Positions 36,860-47,922 are shown, counted from the stretch's first letter. The stretch: DNA of 64,000 bases from Gammaproteobacteria bacterium (GCA_034522055.1 JAXHLS010000002.1:1240001-1304000), one strand, 5' to 3'. Notes: generated from the sequence alone by a model not told the origin. Numbers and translations: made by a program.

Positions 36860-37654
36860 TCAGTCAACTATTTTGGACGGCAGGCCCTCGTGGCCGGCCT
36901 GCTCCGCTTCCTTGCCGCTGGGCTCCAGTTGGCAGTCCCCCAGCCGGGCCGCCTCCTCGCCACCCACCTCCTTGAGAATGCGGCACATGTCCTCCATGCG
37001 GCCGTCCATGGCATGGATGTGGTCCAGCATGAGGTTGATGGCGTGGGCCACCGGATCCTCCATGTCTTTGGTCACGCCGTAGGCGTCGAAGCCGATCTTG
37101 CGCGAGATGGCCTGGCGGTGCTCCACCGGCCCCCCACCCTCGGCCCGTTGCACGATATGGCCCGGGATCCCCACCACCGTGGCGCCGTCGGGTACATCCT
37201 TGACCACCACCGCATTGGAACCAATGCGGGCCCCCTCCCCGATGGTGATGGGCCCCAGCACCTTGGCCCCTGCCCCCACCACCACATTCGATGCCAGGGT
37301 GGGATGGCGCTTGCCCTTGCGCCACGTGGTGCCGCCCAGGGTCACCCCGTGATAGATGGTGCAGTCGTCGCCGATCTCCGCCGTTTCGCCCACCACCACT
37401 CCCATGCCGTGGTCGATGAAGAAGCGCCGCCCGATGCGGGCCGCCGGATGGATCTCGATGCCGGTGAGCCAGCGCGTCAGGGTGGACGACAGGCGTGCCA
37501 GCCAGCGCAGGCCCTGGTTCCACAGCCAGTGGTTCAGGCGATGCATCATCACCGCGTGGAGTCCGGGGTAGGTGGTGAGCACCTCGAAGGCGTTGCGGGC
37601 CGCCGGATCGCGGCTGAATACGCTGCGGATGTCTTCCTTTATGCTCTCGAACAT
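36860..37654 (-). CDS. cysE: Serine O-acetyltransferase CysE
   Basis: Makes O-acetylserine for cysteine synthesis. From ATG 37654 it has 264 residues. It begins [20 protein letters not shown], has the left-handed beta-helix hexapeptide region with [15 protein letters not shown] and GVTLGGT, and VGIPGHIV near the end of the fold. The C-terminal 75 residues extend beyond the minimal EpsC-type enzyme ([20 protein letters not shown]). Upstream neighbour of iscR, the common cysE-iscR arrangement. Confidence 0.94.
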   Translation of the reverse strand: MFESIKEDIRSVFSRDPAARNAFEVLTTYPGLHAVMMHRLNHWLWNQGLRWLARLSSTLTRWLTGIEIHPAARIGRRFFIDHGMGVVVGETAEIGDDCTIYHGVTLGGTTWRKGKRHPTLASNVVVGAGAKVLGPITIGEGARIGSNAVVVKDVPDGATVVGIPGHIVQRAEGGGPVEHRQAISRKIGFDAYGVTKDMEDPVAHAINLMLDHIHAMDGRMEDMCRILKEVGGEEAARLGDCQLEPSGKEAEQAGHEGLPSKIVD

Positions 37655-37853
37655 CTGATTACACCTGCCGGCCTGCATGGAATGCCACACGGACGGGGCG
37701 TTTCACGAGGCCGTCCGCGCCAAGACCCCACTATAGCAGGCCGTCCCCGCCCCAAAGGCCCTGACGCCCGTGCCCCATCCCGCCCGCGGGATGGTCACGG
37801 GCCGAGGATCCCGTATCATGCGCCGCCACAACGTCAAGCGGGAGCCAAGCACC

Positions 37854-38090
37854 ATGTCCGGAAAGACCGGCGACACGACAGAACAGGATCAGTCCCCCCT
37901 CAGCCTGTGGCAGGTCACCAAGAGCGTGATGTGGGCCTTTCTCGGGATCCAGAAGGACGCCACCCGCGAGCGGGACCTCAGCCGCGGCAAGCCCATCCAT
38001 TTCATCATCATCGGCCTCACGGCGACCATCCTGTTCATCGCCGTCGTGGTGGGCGTGGTGTCGCTGGTCATGAGCCTCGCCCAACCCTGA
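37854..38090 (+). CDS. DUF2970 small membrane protein
   Basis: 78-residue protein with a soluble N-terminus (SLWQVTKSVMWAFLGIQKDATRERD is the family core in two parts) and one C-terminal membrane helix (FIIIGLTATILFIAVVVGV). GGAG lies 10 bp before ATG 37854. The family is found mainly in proteobacteria and has no known function. Convergent with the Nudix gene. Confidence 0.85.
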   Translation: MSGKTGDTTEQDQSPLSLWQVTKSVMWAFLGIQKDATRERDLSRGKPIHFIIIGLTATILFIAVVVGVVSLVMSLAQP

Positions 38091-38127
38091 ACCCAGGGGT
38101 CAGGGTTGCATTATGCGGCCCCGCGGC

Positions 38128-38556
38128 TCATTCGAGGAAATCCACGGCCGTGCGCAGCAGATCCAGGGTGGTGGCATTGACGGGCAACCCCGCCAGCTCA
38201 TGGGGCGCGAGCCAGCGGGCCTCCAGGGCATCATCTCCGGGGCTGGGGTCCCCCGCCAGGTACTCGGCCAGCACATCCACCACGACGTAGTGGTGGCGCA
38301 CCCGACCGGCCTCGTCCCGCTCCACCCGGTCGAAGGCATAGATGGGGCGCCCGGCCCGCACCCTGATCCCGCTCTCCTCCAACACCTCCCGTTCGGCCGC
38401 CGCGGCCAGGGTCTCACCCAGGTGCACGCTGCCGCCGGGAATCGCCCACTGACCCGCATTAGGCTCGTCCCGACGGCGCACCAGCAGCACCCGACCGCCA
38501 TGGATCACCACCGCCCCCACCGCCGCCAGGGGGGCCCCCGGATATTCCTTGCCCAT
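38128..38556 (-). CDS. Nudix hydrolase
   Basis: 142-residue ADP-ribose pyrophosphatase-like Nudix protein. The Nudix box reads GGSVHLGETLAAAAEREVLE then ESG, with the catalytic glutamates present. The remaining sequence (LLVRRRDEPNAGQWAIP before the box) fits housecleaning or NUDT1-like enzymes. Substrate unknown. It is divergent from ispG. Confidence 0.92.
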   Translation of the reverse strand: MGKEYPGAPLAAVGAVVIHGGRVLLVRRRDEPNAGQWAIPGGSVHLGETLAAAAEREVLEESGIRVRAGRPIYAFDRVERDEAGRVRHHYVVVDVLAEYLAGDPSPGDDALEARWLAPHELAGLPVNATTLDLLRTAVDFLE

Positions 38557-38666
38557 GTCCTGCTCGATCCCCTCGCCCTGGTCGAAAGACCGTAGTTTCC
38601 CATGCTGGGACCGCCGGTGGGCAGTGGTTTAGAATCCTGTGACATCCCAGATCACAGGAACGGGCC

Positions 38667-39893
<1,227 letters not shown>

Positions 39894-39918
39894 AGGGCCC
39901 GGTCCGGGGGGTGCCCGT

Positions 39919-40890
39919 CTACAACCGGATCTCCAGGCCATCATAGGCGGAGGATACGTGGAGGGGATGCTTGCGCCTGGAAATCTCCTCGTAACGGCGG
40001 GTCTCCTGCAGCAGCCGATAGAGGGTGGCGTCGTCGTTGACCGGCTCGTGGTGGAACATGCACAGGTGCCTGGCGTGGGCACGGTGGCACAGCTCCACCC
40101 CCATGATGTTGCTGGAATGGCCCCAGTCCTCCTTCACCGAGACGGTGTCGGCGAGGGAATACATGGCATCGAATATCACCAGATCGGCGTCCTTGAAGAA
40201 GGCCGCCACCTCGGCCAGCGCCGCCTCGTCCCCGTGCTTGTGCTCGCTGTCCGTGGAATAGACCACCGATTTGCCGCCCCGCTCGATGCGGTAACCGTAG
40301 GAATCCCCGCCGTGGAGTTGGAGGTGGCCGGTCACCCGGAAACCGGCGATGTCCAGCGGCTGACCCGCCGGCATGACATGGAAGTGGATATCGGCCCCCA
40401 GGGCATCGAAGGGGACGGGAAAGCTGGGCGGCCCGTGCTGACGCCGAAAGGCCTCTTCGAGGCCCGCGTGGCAACCATGGATATGAATGGTGTTGCCGGG
40501 AATGAAGGCCGGCACGAAGAAAGGGAAGCCCATGATGTGGTCCCAGTGCATGTGGGACATGAGCACGTGGTAGGTGCGGGGGCTGCCCCGTTCCGCGAGG
40601 ATATGGTTGCCCAGCTCCCGGGCCCCCGAGCCCAGGTCGCAGATGAGCTCCTCGTCCTCCCCCGCCGCGATCTGCACGCAGGGCGAATTGCCACCGAAGG
40701 TATGGGACACGGAGAAGGGGAGTTCCTCTCGAATGAAGCGCTCGAGGGCATCATCGTCGTCGAAGCGCCGGCCCGCCGCCTGGCGCAACGCCGCCTTCAG
40801 CTTATCCTGGATCATGGCACTGTCGGCCGCCTTCGGCAGAGAACCGCGGGTGCCCCAAAAGCGAATGACAAGGCCGGCGTCAGCGGGCAC
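39919..40890 (-). CDS. MBL-fold metallohydrolase
   Basis: 323-residue metallo-beta-lactamase fold protein. Metal ligands appear in SHMHWDHIMGFPFF (HxHxDH), in LQLHGGDSYGYRI, in YSTDSEHKHGD (Asp) and a late histidine in FHHEPVNDD. The fold and the N-terminal GTRGSLPKA are like phosphodiesterase/RNase Z-type members that act on cyclic nucleotides or related substrates. Start GTG at 40890 lies 11 bp inside the STAS gene, which suggests translational coupling and shared function. Confidence 0.88.
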   Translation of the reverse strand: MPADAGLVIRFWGTRGSLPKAADSAMIQDKLKAALRQAAGRRFDDDDALERFIREELPFSVSHTFGGNSPCVQIAAGEDEELICDLGSGARELGNHILAERGSPRTYHVLMSHMHWDHIMGFPFFVPAFIPGNTIHIHGCHAGLEEAFRRQHGPPSFPVPFDALGADIHFHVMPAGQPLDIAGFRVTGHLQLHGGDSYGYRIERGGKSVVYSTDSEHKHGDEAALAEVAAFFKDADLVIFDAMYSLADTVSVKEDWGHSSNIMGVELCHRAHARHLCMFHHEPVNDDATLYRLLQETRRYEEISRRKHPLHVSSAYDGLEIRL

Positions 40891-41254
40891 CGTAGGCCTC
40901 GGCCGCCTGGGGCGAGAGGGCGGCGAGGGCCGCGGGGACGTCGTCGAACATGCGAATCATGAGGTGGAAACGACTGATCTCCAGGATCTCCCTCACCACC
41001 GAGGTGGGCTTGGCCACCACCATCACGGCATCCTGAGCCTGGACCCGCTTGGCCGCCATCATCAGCGCCCGCAGCCCCACGCTGCTGATGTATTCCACCT
41101 CGCTGAGGTCGATGACCAGGCGCTCACCATCCGCCTCGCAGGAGTCCACCTGGATCAGCAGGGCGTTCTTAAGCTGCTCCGATGTCTCATGGTCCACGCG
41201 ACCACGGGCTGAGAGGACCACGGTGTCCGCGAAGCGCTGGGATTCTATGTCCAT
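40880..41254 (-). CDS. STAS-domain protein (anti-sigma factor antagonist type)
   Basis: 124-residue single STAS domain from ATG 41254. The phosphorylatable serine site is visible in VIDLSEVEYISSVGLRALM and the preceding strand region VVLSARGRVDHETSEQLKNA. Such proteins are phosphorylated by serine kinases and switch partners. No anti-sigma kinase or phosphatase (SpoIIE-like) is nearby; only the MBL protein gene follows, with an 11-bp overlap. Confidence 0.9.
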   Translation of the reverse strand: MDIESQRFADTVVLSARGRVDHETSEQLKNALLIQVDSCEADGERLVIDLSEVEYISSVGLRALMMAAKRVQAQDAVMVVAKPTSVVREILEISRFHLMIRMFDDVPAALAALSPQAAEAYGAR

Positions 41255-41413
41255 ACCCGGGCCCTGGATTGGGAATGAAATGCCGAGGCCAAAGAGTAAA
41301 CCAAGGCCCCGGCCGGGGAAACTGTCACGCCGACAGATTGTGGCCCGCTGCCGGATCCGGTAACTTTTGCCCGCACAGTGGTTCAGGATACGGAATTCGG
41401 AGGGGAATACCTC

Positions 41414-41962
41414 GTGTCGAGAACAATAGCCATAAGCATCCTGGTGACCATGCTGGCCACCTGGCGGGCGGCCCATGCCGTAGACGGATTCACCCTGGCG
41501 TTGGGGCAAGACGACGACGAAGATATCGACCGCTACGGCCTCGCCATCCAATGGGAGTGGGAGCGCCAATGGTTCGCCGCCGGGAACTGGTACCTGGGCG
41601 GGTTCTGGGAGTTCGGCCTCAGCCATTGGGACGGCGACCGGGGCCGCACCGGCAACGATAACCTCACGGAGGTCGGTATCACCCCCGTGTTTCGCCTCCA
41701 GCCCCACCACCCCCCGGCGGGCGGCCTGCTACCGTTTCTCGAATTCGGTATCGGTGCCCACCTGCTGTCCGATCTCAGCATCGACGACAAGCGCTTCGGT
41801 ACATCGCTCAACTTCGGCAGCCACCTGGGCGCCGGCACGCGCTTCGGCCCCCGCCATCAGTACGAACTGACCTACCGCTTCCAGCACCTCTCCAACGCCA
41901 GCATCAAGGACCCGAACCGGGGCATCAACTTCCATATCGTCCAACTCAAATATTGGTGTTAG
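41414..41962 (+). CDS. PagL-like lipid A 3-O-deacylase (acyloxyacyl hydrolase family)
   Basis: Outer-membrane beta-barrel enzyme family that removes the 3-O acyl chain from lipid A. GTG at 41414 preceded by GGAGGGG gives 182 residues with a signal peptide (SRTIAISILVTMLATWRAAHA). The C-terminal motif is FQHLSNASIKDPNRGINFHI: histidine and serine of the PagL catalytic triad are present (HxSN). As I recall the Pseudomonas enzyme, the third catalytic residue is a glutamate after PNxGI; here that place is asparagine. Ends in an aromatic-cysteine (YWC) instead of plain YxF. Confidence 0.85.
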   Translation: MSRTIAISILVTMLATWRAAHAVDGFTLALGQDDDEDIDRYGLAIQWEWERQWFAAGNWYLGGFWEFGLSHWDGDRGRTGNDNLTEVGITPVFRLQPHHPPAGGLLPFLEFGIGAHLLSDLSIDDKRFGTSLNFGSHLGAGTRFGPRHQYELTYRFQHLSNASIKDPNRGINFHIVQLKYWC

Positions 41963-42385
41963 GGGGCGCGCCCGATAGGGGGATAGGGAAATGGGAAAGG
42001 GAATAGTGAAAAGATTAACATCGGTGTGCCGGGTCTGCTGGCGCCGGAACGGTGGGGCTGCTGCGCCTTTTCAAACCGCCACTCCTCCCTGACCTTCTCC
42101 CTTTTCCGCGTCACTCGCGTCTTTCGCGGTCACGCTTTTTAATGGGTGTCGGGCTGAAGCCCGACCTACAGCCCGACCTGCAAATACCCCCACCGCCCGT
42201 TCCTGCGGCACGGATGTAGGTCGGGATCCATCCCGACATTAACGCCCGCCGCGCATACCACGGGCCGGGCCGGAACCATCCGCCAGCGTTGGGTGTCGGG
42301 CTGAAGCCCGACAGAGACACCACCACCGCCCGTTCCTGCGGCACGAATGTAGGTCGGGATTCATCCCGACATCCCGACATCCAAC
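41963..42385. repeat. Intergenic region with inverted copies of the 149-bp repeat
   Basis: A 423-bp gap without a gene. GTCGGGCTGAAGCCCGAC appears at 42148 and 42295, 147 bp apart, and GTAGGTCGGGATTCATCCCGAC-like palindromes lie at about 42212-42236 and 42349-42373. Relative to 5.3 and 55.0 kb the unit is on the opposite strand. The first 170 bp (41963-42130) hold a GCGTC(T)TTTCGCG fragment related to the repeats around zntB and nothing else I can name. Confidence 0.8.
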
Positions 42386-42850
42386 TCAGCCCACATAGCG
42401 TCCCGCCACGGCCACCACCACGGTGATGAGACCGAGGACCAGATTGACGGCCACGATGATGCGTATCTGGTTCAGGTTCCTGCCGGCTTCCGGCCAGTCC
42501 TGAACGGCTATGGCGCGGCGCATCCGCTTGAAGGGCACGAAGTAAAGATGCCCGTAGATGGCCATCATCAGCAGGCCTATGGCGTTCATGGTATGGATGA
42601 AGGGGCGTGCCTCGGCGAAACCACCGTAGGGGCCGAGCACCAACCAGTAGCCCGTCACCAGCAGCAATGCGATGGCGATCCACACCCAGAAGAAGAAGCG
42701 CTGGAATGTGGCCTCCCACAAAGGCAGGCGCAGGGGCGGCTCCAGCACGCTGGCGGCGGCCGGACGCAAGGCCATGTAGGCGAAGAACATGCCACCGACC
42801 CAGACCAGGGCCGCCAGCAGGTGCAGGGTAATGGCAATGGCTATAAGCAT
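42386..42850 (-). CDS. CopD-family membrane protein
   Basis: 154-residue inner-membrane protein with four hydrophobic helices. The signature HLLAALVWVGGMFFAYMALRP (in helix 1, with conserved His and Trp) is that of the copper-resistance D/CopD-like family, some of which carry heme or copper. ATG 42850 is preceded by AAGGGGAAA; an upstream in-frame extension is not supported. Exact role unclear. Confidence 0.8.
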   Translation of the reverse strand: MLIAIAITLHLLAALVWVGGMFFAYMALRPAAASVLEPPLRLPLWEATFQRFFFWVWIAIALLLVTGYWLVLGPYGGFAEARPFIHTMNAIGLLMMAIYGHLYFVPFKRMRRAIAVQDWPEAGRNLNQIRIIVAVNLVLGLITVVVAVAGRYVG

Positions 42851-43113
42851 CTGTTTCCCCTTGATTAATATGACTATTACCGAGTCCACGGCGCCGTCAC
42901 GCCGCGCCTCGTGATGGATATGGAACCGGGGCGCGGACCGCCCCCGGTCATTGCGGATGCCGGCCGCCATGGTAAAGCATGGGCGGGCGGTTAAGACATG
43001 CCATTACAGGGGAAAGCCTTATCCCGACATCCCCCGGCTGCCGCGCGCCGATGGTCCGGAGACCGCTCCATCCCCCTCCCCTGGAACGCCTGCCCCTGGG
43101 ACTCCTGCATTCC

Positions 43114-43851
43114 TCAATCCTCGCTCTGCTGCTTCAACCAGCCCCGCAGGCGCTTCACCACGCCATCCACGCGATCCGTGAAAAAGTGGTTCGCGCCGGC
43201 CACCTCCAACTGGCGGAATCCATCCCCCCGCCCGGAACCGGCGGCGGTCCGCCGTGCCGAGGCATTGGCGGTCACGCGTCCATGGCTGCGCCCGCTCCAG
43301 ATGTCGAAAACCGGCACCGCAATCCCCGGTAACAGGCGGTTGAAGGCGAGATGCGGCAGGCCCGGCGGCGGCGCGGCGTTGAGGACCGCCAGCCCCGCCA
43401 CCGGGGGCTCCGCCCGCCCGTCGAGGTAAAGGCCGGCGAGGATGGCCCCCCAGCCGTGGCCCACCATGTAGATATCCGAGGGCCGGCGCCGGTCGCGGGT
43501 GCGGGCCCGCACCGCCTCCACCAGGTTACCCGTCTCGGTGGCCAGGGTACCCGGCGCGTTGAACGCCGCCGCGTGGTCCAGGATCCGCGCCCTGATGTCC
43601 ACCACCTCCCAGCCGTGACGGGCAAGGCCCGCGGCGATGGCATCGGCCAGGGCCGTGGCCCGCGGGTCGAGGCCGTCGGGCAGCAGCATCACCACCCCGG
43701 CGCGTTCCTCAGAAACGCTGGCCGTGAGCCGCGCCGCCAGCACGGCATCGCCCACCGGCAACTCGATTTCCTCCGTGGCCTGCCCCGTTCCGGTCACCAG
43801 GCCGAGGGTGAATACCGCCGACAGCCACCTCAACCAACGACGGCGTGGCAC
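43114..43851 (-). CDS. Secreted DUF3530 alpha/beta-hydrolase-like protein
   Basis: 245-residue protein with a signal peptide (WLRWLSAVFTLGLVTGTGQA) and an alpha/beta-hydrolase fold. The nucleophile elbow is MVGHGWGAILAGLY, where the usual serine of GxSxG is a tryptophan (GHGWGA), and a late conserved segment is EVAGANHFFTDR. So the catalytic serine appears to be missing, as often in DUF3530. Start is GTG at 43851. Likely periplasmic; function unknown. Confidence 0.8.
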   Translation of the reverse strand: MPRRRWLRWLSAVFTLGLVTGTGQATEEIELPVGDAVLAARLTASVSEERAGVVMLLPDGLDPRATALADAIAAGLARHGWEVVDIRARILDHAAAFNAPGTLATETGNLVEAVRARTRDRRRPSDIYMVGHGWGAILAGLYLDGRAEPPVAGLAVLNAAPPPGLPHLAFNRLLPGIAVPVFDIWSGRSHGRVTANASARRTAAGSGRGDGFRQLEVAGANHFFTDRVDGVVKRLRGWLKQQSED

Positions 43852-43951
43852 GGCGACGAGCCTTGGATTTCATGACAATTAAACACGGGCTACTGAAAAA
43901 GACTGGGGGATCGGGTATCTTGCGTCTTTTTTTGACGGGAGTGCAAATACC

Positions 43952-44638
43952 ATGGCTGCTGAACTCATCGCGCCGTCCATCCTGTCCGCCGACTTCGCCC
44001 GCCTCGGGGAAGAGGTGGACAACGTCCTGAAGGCAGGCGCCGACATCGTCCATTTCGATGTCATGGACAACCATTACGTGCCCAATCTCACCATCGGCCC
44101 CCTGGTGTGCGAGGCCCTGCGCCAGCATGGTGTCACCGCGCCCATCGACGTGCATCTGATGGTAAAGCCGGTGGACCGCATCGTGCCGGATTTCGCGGCC
44201 GCCGGCGCCACCTACATCACCTTCCATCCCGAGGCCTCGGACCACATCGACCGCACCATCCAACTGATCCGCGGCGAGGGCTGCAAGCCCGGTCTGGTGT
44301 TCAACCCGGCCACGCCCTTGAGCTACCTCGAGTACGTCATAGACAAGATCGACATGATCCTGCTGATGTCGGTGAACCCGGGCTTCGGCGGCCAGAGCTT
44401 CATACCCTCGACCCTGGACAAGCTGCGCCAGGCGCGGGCCATGATCGAGCGTTCCGGACGGGACATCCGTCTCGAGGTCGACGGCGGCGTGAAGGCGGAC
44501 AACATCGGGGAGATCAAGGCCGCCGGGGCCGACACCTTCGTCTCCGGCTCCGGCATCTTCGGCAAGGGCAACGACAGTGATCCCCACCGCTACGATTCCA
44601 TTATCCGCAAGATGCGCGAGGAGATGGCCTCCGTCTGA
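43952..44638 (+). CDS. rpe: Ribulose-phosphate 3-epimerase
   Basis: Pentose phosphate/Calvin cycle enzyme, 228 residues, TIM barrel. [17 protein letters not shown], the metal site [26 protein letters not shown]-like stretch [24 protein letters not shown] and [11 protein letters not shown] are all typical. It is followed after 33 bp by gph. GGGAG precedes ATG 43952. Confidence 0.96.
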   Translation: MAAELIAPSILSADFARLGEEVDNVLKAGADIVHFDVMDNHYVPNLTIGPLVCEALRQHGVTAPIDVHLMVKPVDRIVPDFAAAGATYITFHPEASDHIDRTIQLIRGEGCKPGLVFNPATPLSYLEYVIDKIDMILLMSVNPGFGGQSFIPSTLDKLRQARAMIERSGRDIRLEVDGGVKADNIGEIKAAGADTFVSGSGIFGKGNDSDPHRYDSIIRKMREEMASV

Positions 44639-44671
44639 CGCCGCCAGGCGACAGACCGCGGCACCGCGACC

Positions 44672-45343
44672 ATGAATACCCACCCCCGCATGATCCTCAT
44701 CGATGTGGACGGCACGCTGGTCGACAGCGTGCCGGACCTGGCCTATTGCGTGGACGAGATGATGCGCGCCCTGGGACGGACGCCTCACGGCGAGGCCAAG
44801 GTCAGGAACTGGGTGGGCAACGGGGTGGAGAAGCTGGTGAAGCGCGCCCTGGCGGACGACCTGGACGCCGAGCCACCGGCCGCCGACTTTGAGCGCGCCT
44901 ATCCCATCTTCCTCGATCTCTACGCCCAAAACACATCTACACGCTCCCTGCTGTATCCCGGGGTGAAGGAGGGCGTCGATTACCTCAAGGCGGCGGGATA
45001 TCCCCTCGGCTGCGTCACCAACAAGGCGGAACGGTTCACCCTGCCCCTGTTGCGCTCCCTCGGGCTCCACGACGACTTCGGCATCATCGTCGCCGGCGAC
45101 ACCCTGGAGCGCAAGAAGCCCGACCCCCTGCCCCTGCTCCATGCCGCCGCCCACTTCGGCGTGCCACCGGAGGAGTCACTGATGGTGGGAGATTCCGTCA
45201 GCGATGTCACCGCGGCGCGGGCCGCGGGCTTCGGCATCGTGTGCATGAGCTATGGCTACAACCATGGCGTGGACATCCGCGAGGCCGCACCCGATGCGGT
45301 GATCGACAGCCTGGCGGAGCTGCGCGACATTCTCGAGACCTGA
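44672..45343 (+). CDS. gph: Phosphoglycolate phosphatase Gph
   Basis: HAD-family hydrolase, 223 residues, that clears 2-phosphoglycolate. Motif I is [17 protein letters not shown], motif II near GCVTNKAE, motif III lysine in [10 protein letters not shown] and motif IV in [12 protein letters not shown]. Between rpe and trpE, the standard arrangement. Gph can serve photorespiratory or DNA repair-derived phosphoglycolate; autotrophy is not shown by the window. Confidence 0.94.
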   Translation: MNTHPRMILIDVDGTLVDSVPDLAYCVDEMMRALGRTPHGEAKVRNWVGNGVEKLVKRALADDLDAEPPAADFERAYPIFLDLYAQNTSTRSLLYPGVKEGVDYLKAAGYPLGCVTNKAERFTLPLLRSLGLHDDFGIIVAGDTLERKKPDPLPLLHAAAHFGVPPEESLMVGDSVSDVTAARAAGFGIVCMSYGYNHGVDIREAAPDAVIDSLAELRDILET

Positions 45344-45353
45344 GGCCACGTCC

Positions 45354-46859
45354 GTGGATCCCCAGCGCCTGCAGGAGTTCGCCGCCCGGGGCTACAACCG
45401 GGTGCCGGTCTACCGGGAGGTGCTGGCGGACCTGGACACCCCCCTGTCCACCTATCTGAAGCTGGCGGAGGGGCCCTACTCCTATCTCTTCGAGTCGGTC
45501 CACGGCGGCGAGAAGTGGGGGCGTTACTCCATCATCGGCCTGCCCGCCACGGGCCGCCTCGAGGTGCGGGGCCGGCACATCGAGGTGTACGACGGCGATA
45601 CCGTGGTCGAGCAGGCCGATGCCGATGACCCGCTGGCGTGGATCGCGGCCTTCGAGGCGCGCTTCAAGGTGCCCCGCATCCCCGAACTGCCCCGCTTCAC
45701 CGGTGGCCTGGTAGGCTATTTCAGTTACGATACGGTGCGTTACATCGAGCCCCGGCTCGGCCCCTGCCAGGCCCCCGATCCCCTGGGGGTGCCGGACATC
45801 CTGCTCACCCTCTCCGATGAGGTGGTGGTATTCGACAACCTCAAGGGCACCCTGTACCTGCTGGTGCATGTGGACCCCGCCACCCCTGAAGCCCTCCAGC
45901 GGGCCGAGGCCAGGCTGGACGCCCTGGAAGAGCGGCTGCGCAGCGCCCCCCTGCCGGCCCGCGAGCCCGCCCCCGCCGGCGGCCCCGGGGTGGCGGAGAC
46001 GGACTTCGTGTCGGGCTTCACCCGCGCCGGCTTCGAAGCGGCGGTGGAACGGGCCAAGGAATACATCGTCGACGGAGACATCATGCAGGTGGTGCTGTCC
46101 CAGCGTCTCACCACCCCCTTCGCGCCGCCGCCCCTGGACCTCTACCGCGCCCTGCGCTGCCTCAACCCCTCCCCGTATCTGTTCTTCCTCGATCTCGGGG
46201 GCTTCCATATCGCCGGCTCATCGCCGGAGATCCTGGTACGGGTGGAGGAGGGCCGGATCACCGTGCGCCCCATCGCCGGCACCCGGCCGCGGGGGGGCGA
46301 CGAGGACGCCGATCGGGCCCTGGAGGCCGAGCTGCTGGCGGATCCCAAGGAACTGGCAGAACATCTCATGCTCATCGACCTCGGGCGCAACGACGTGGGC
46401 CGGGTGGCCGAGACGGGCACGGTGGAACTCACGGAACGCATGGTGGTGGAGCGCTATTCCCACGTCATGCATATCGTGTCCAACGTCACGGGGCGCCTCA
46501 AACCGGGCCTGGGGCCGGTGGACGCCCTGCGCGCCACCTTCCCGGCCGGCACCCTGAGCGGCGCCGCCAAGGTGCGGGCCATGGAGATCATCGACGAACT
46601 CGAACCCGTCAAGCGCGGGGTCTACGGCGGCGCCGTGGGTTACCTGAGCTGGCAGGGGGACATGGATACCGCCATCGCCATCCGCACCGCCGTCATCAAG
46701 GACGGCGAGCTGCACATCCAGGCAGGGGCCGGCATCGTCGCCGACTCCGTGCCCGCCACCGAGTGGGAGGAGACCATGAACAAGGGCCGCGCCATATTCC
46801 GCGCCGTCGCCATGGCCCACCAGGGGCTGCGCCCCCTGTCCCGCGACGAAAGGGCCTGA
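45354..46859 (+). CDS. trpE: Anthranilate synthase component I TrpE
   Basis: Converts chorismate and ammonia to anthranilate. 501 residues starting at GTG 45354 (10 bp after gph). The allosteric tryptophan-site motif is near residues 33-45 ([18 protein letters not shown]), and the chorismate-binding domain has [39 protein letters not shown] and [17 protein letters not shown]. Its partner trpG is 13 kb downstream. Confidence 0.96.
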   Translation: MDPQRLQEFAARGYNRVPVYREVLADLDTPLSTYLKLAEGPYSYLFESVHGGEKWGRYSIIGLPATGRLEVRGRHIEVYDGDTVVEQADADDPLAWIAAFEARFKVPRIPELPRFTGGLVGYFSYDTVRYIEPRLGPCQAPDPLGVPDILLTLSDEVVVFDNLKGTLYLLVHVDPATPEALQRAEARLDALEERLRSAPLPAREPAPAGGPGVAETDFVSGFTRAGFEAAVERAKEYIVDGDIMQVVLSQRLTTPFAPPPLDLYRALRCLNPSPYLFFLDLGGFHIAGSSPEILVRVEEGRITVRPIAGTRPRGGDEDADRALEAELLADPKELAEHLMLIDLGRNDVGRVAETGTVELTERMVVERYSHVMHIVSNVTGRLKPGLGPVDALRATFPAGTLSGAAKVRAMEIIDELEPVKRGVYGGAVGYLSWQGDMDTAIAIRTAVIKDGELHIQAGAGIVADSVPATEWEETMNKGRAIFRAVAMAHQGLRPLSRDERA

Positions 46860-46875
46860 GTCCCGCGCACCGCCC

Positions 46876-47922
46876 ATGCCCGCCCCGCCCAGCGCCGCCT
46901 CAAAGCGATCCCTCGCTGTCCTCGCCCTACTGGCCCTGCTGCTGGCCCTACCATGGGGGCATCTCATGGCGGCGGGCGCCGTGGTCAACCTGCAGGTGGA
47001 GAACGACCTCTTCGGCAACGGCCTCGACCGTCACTACACCAATGGATTCCGCCTCAACTACCTCACCCGGGAGTACCAGGCCCCCGGCTGGATGCGGTTC
47101 CTCGGGGACTATCTGCCGGGGGTGGATGCACGCTGTACCGACTGCGGCCAGCGCACCAGCCTGTCCCTCGGTCACAATATTTACACCCCGGAGGACATCA
47201 CCACCCCCACCCTCATCGAGGACGACCGTCCCTACGCCGGCTGGCTCTACGGCAGCATCGCACTCATGTCCCGTCACGGTGGCCCGGCCGCCGCCGGGCT
47301 GAGCTGGGAGCGCCTCGACACCTACGTGCTCAACCTCGGCGTGGTGGGGCCCTCGGCGCAGGGCGACACCCTCCAGAAGGAATGGCACGAACTCATCGAC
47401 ACCCGCCAGCCCCGCGGTTGGGACAACCAACTCCGGGACGAGCTCACCGTCAACGCCTACCACAGCCGCCAGTGGCGCCACACCGCCTGGAAGACCATCG
47501 GACTCCAGGCCGATGTCATGCCCCACCTGGGCTATGCCCTGGGCAACGTGCATATCATGGGCGGGGCCGGACTGACCCTGCGTCTCGGCAACAGCCTGCG
47601 CGGGGACTTCGGCCCGCCGCGCATCCGTCCCAGCCTGCCGGGCGGGGGGTTTTTCACACTCGCCCGGGACGGCGTGGAATGGTATCTGTTCGGCGGCGTG
47701 GAGGGCCGGGTGGTGGCCCGCAACATCTTCCTCGATGGCAACACCTTCCGGGACAGCCACAGCGTCGACCGCAAGCCCCTGGTGGCGGATCTCCAGTTCG
47801 GCCTGGTGGTGACCTGGGAGTCCCTGCGCCTGTCCTTCACCAACGTGTTCCGCAGCGACGAGTTCGACGGCCAGCAGGGTGACAGCCAGTTCGGCGCCAT
47901 CAGCCTGTCCTGGAGCCGGTAA
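46876..47922 (+). CDS. LpxR-like lipid A 3'-O-deacylase (DUF2219)
   Basis: 348-residue outer-membrane beta-barrel enzyme family that removes the 3'-acyloxyacyl group of lipid A. Signal peptide SLAVLALLALLLALPWGHLMAAGA. Family motifs are NLQVENDLFGNGLDRHYTNG (active-site N-D and T), YTPEDITTP, DDRPYAGWLYGS and the active-site histidine segment KEWHELIDTRQPRGWDNQL. The C-terminus ends in SLSWSR. Just downstream of trpE by 16 bp and first of an accessory block. Confidence 0.9.
   Translation: MPAPPSAASKRSLAVLALLALLLALPWGHLMAAGAVVNLQVENDLFGNGLDRHYTNGFRLNYLTREYQAPGWMRFLGDYLPGVDARCTDCGQRTSLSLGHNIYTPEDITTPTLIEDDRPYAGWLYGSIALMSRHGGPAAAGLSWERLDTYVLNLGVVGPSAQGDTLQKEWHELIDTRQPRGWDNQLRDELTVNAYHSRQWRHTAWKTIGLQADVMPHLGYALGNVHIMGGAGLTLRLGNSLRGDFGPPRIRPSLPGGGFFTLARDGVEWYLFGGVEGRVVARNIFLDGNTFRDSHSVDRKPLVADLQFGLVVTWESLRLSFTNVFRSDEFDGQQGDSQFGAISLSWSR

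Noticed and set aside
43896-43931. AAAAAGAC/GTCTTTTT inverted repeat upstream of rpe as a terminator
   Set aside because: The stem is A/T-rich with a 20-base loop and lies directly before the rpe ribosome-binding site, so a terminator role is not convincing.
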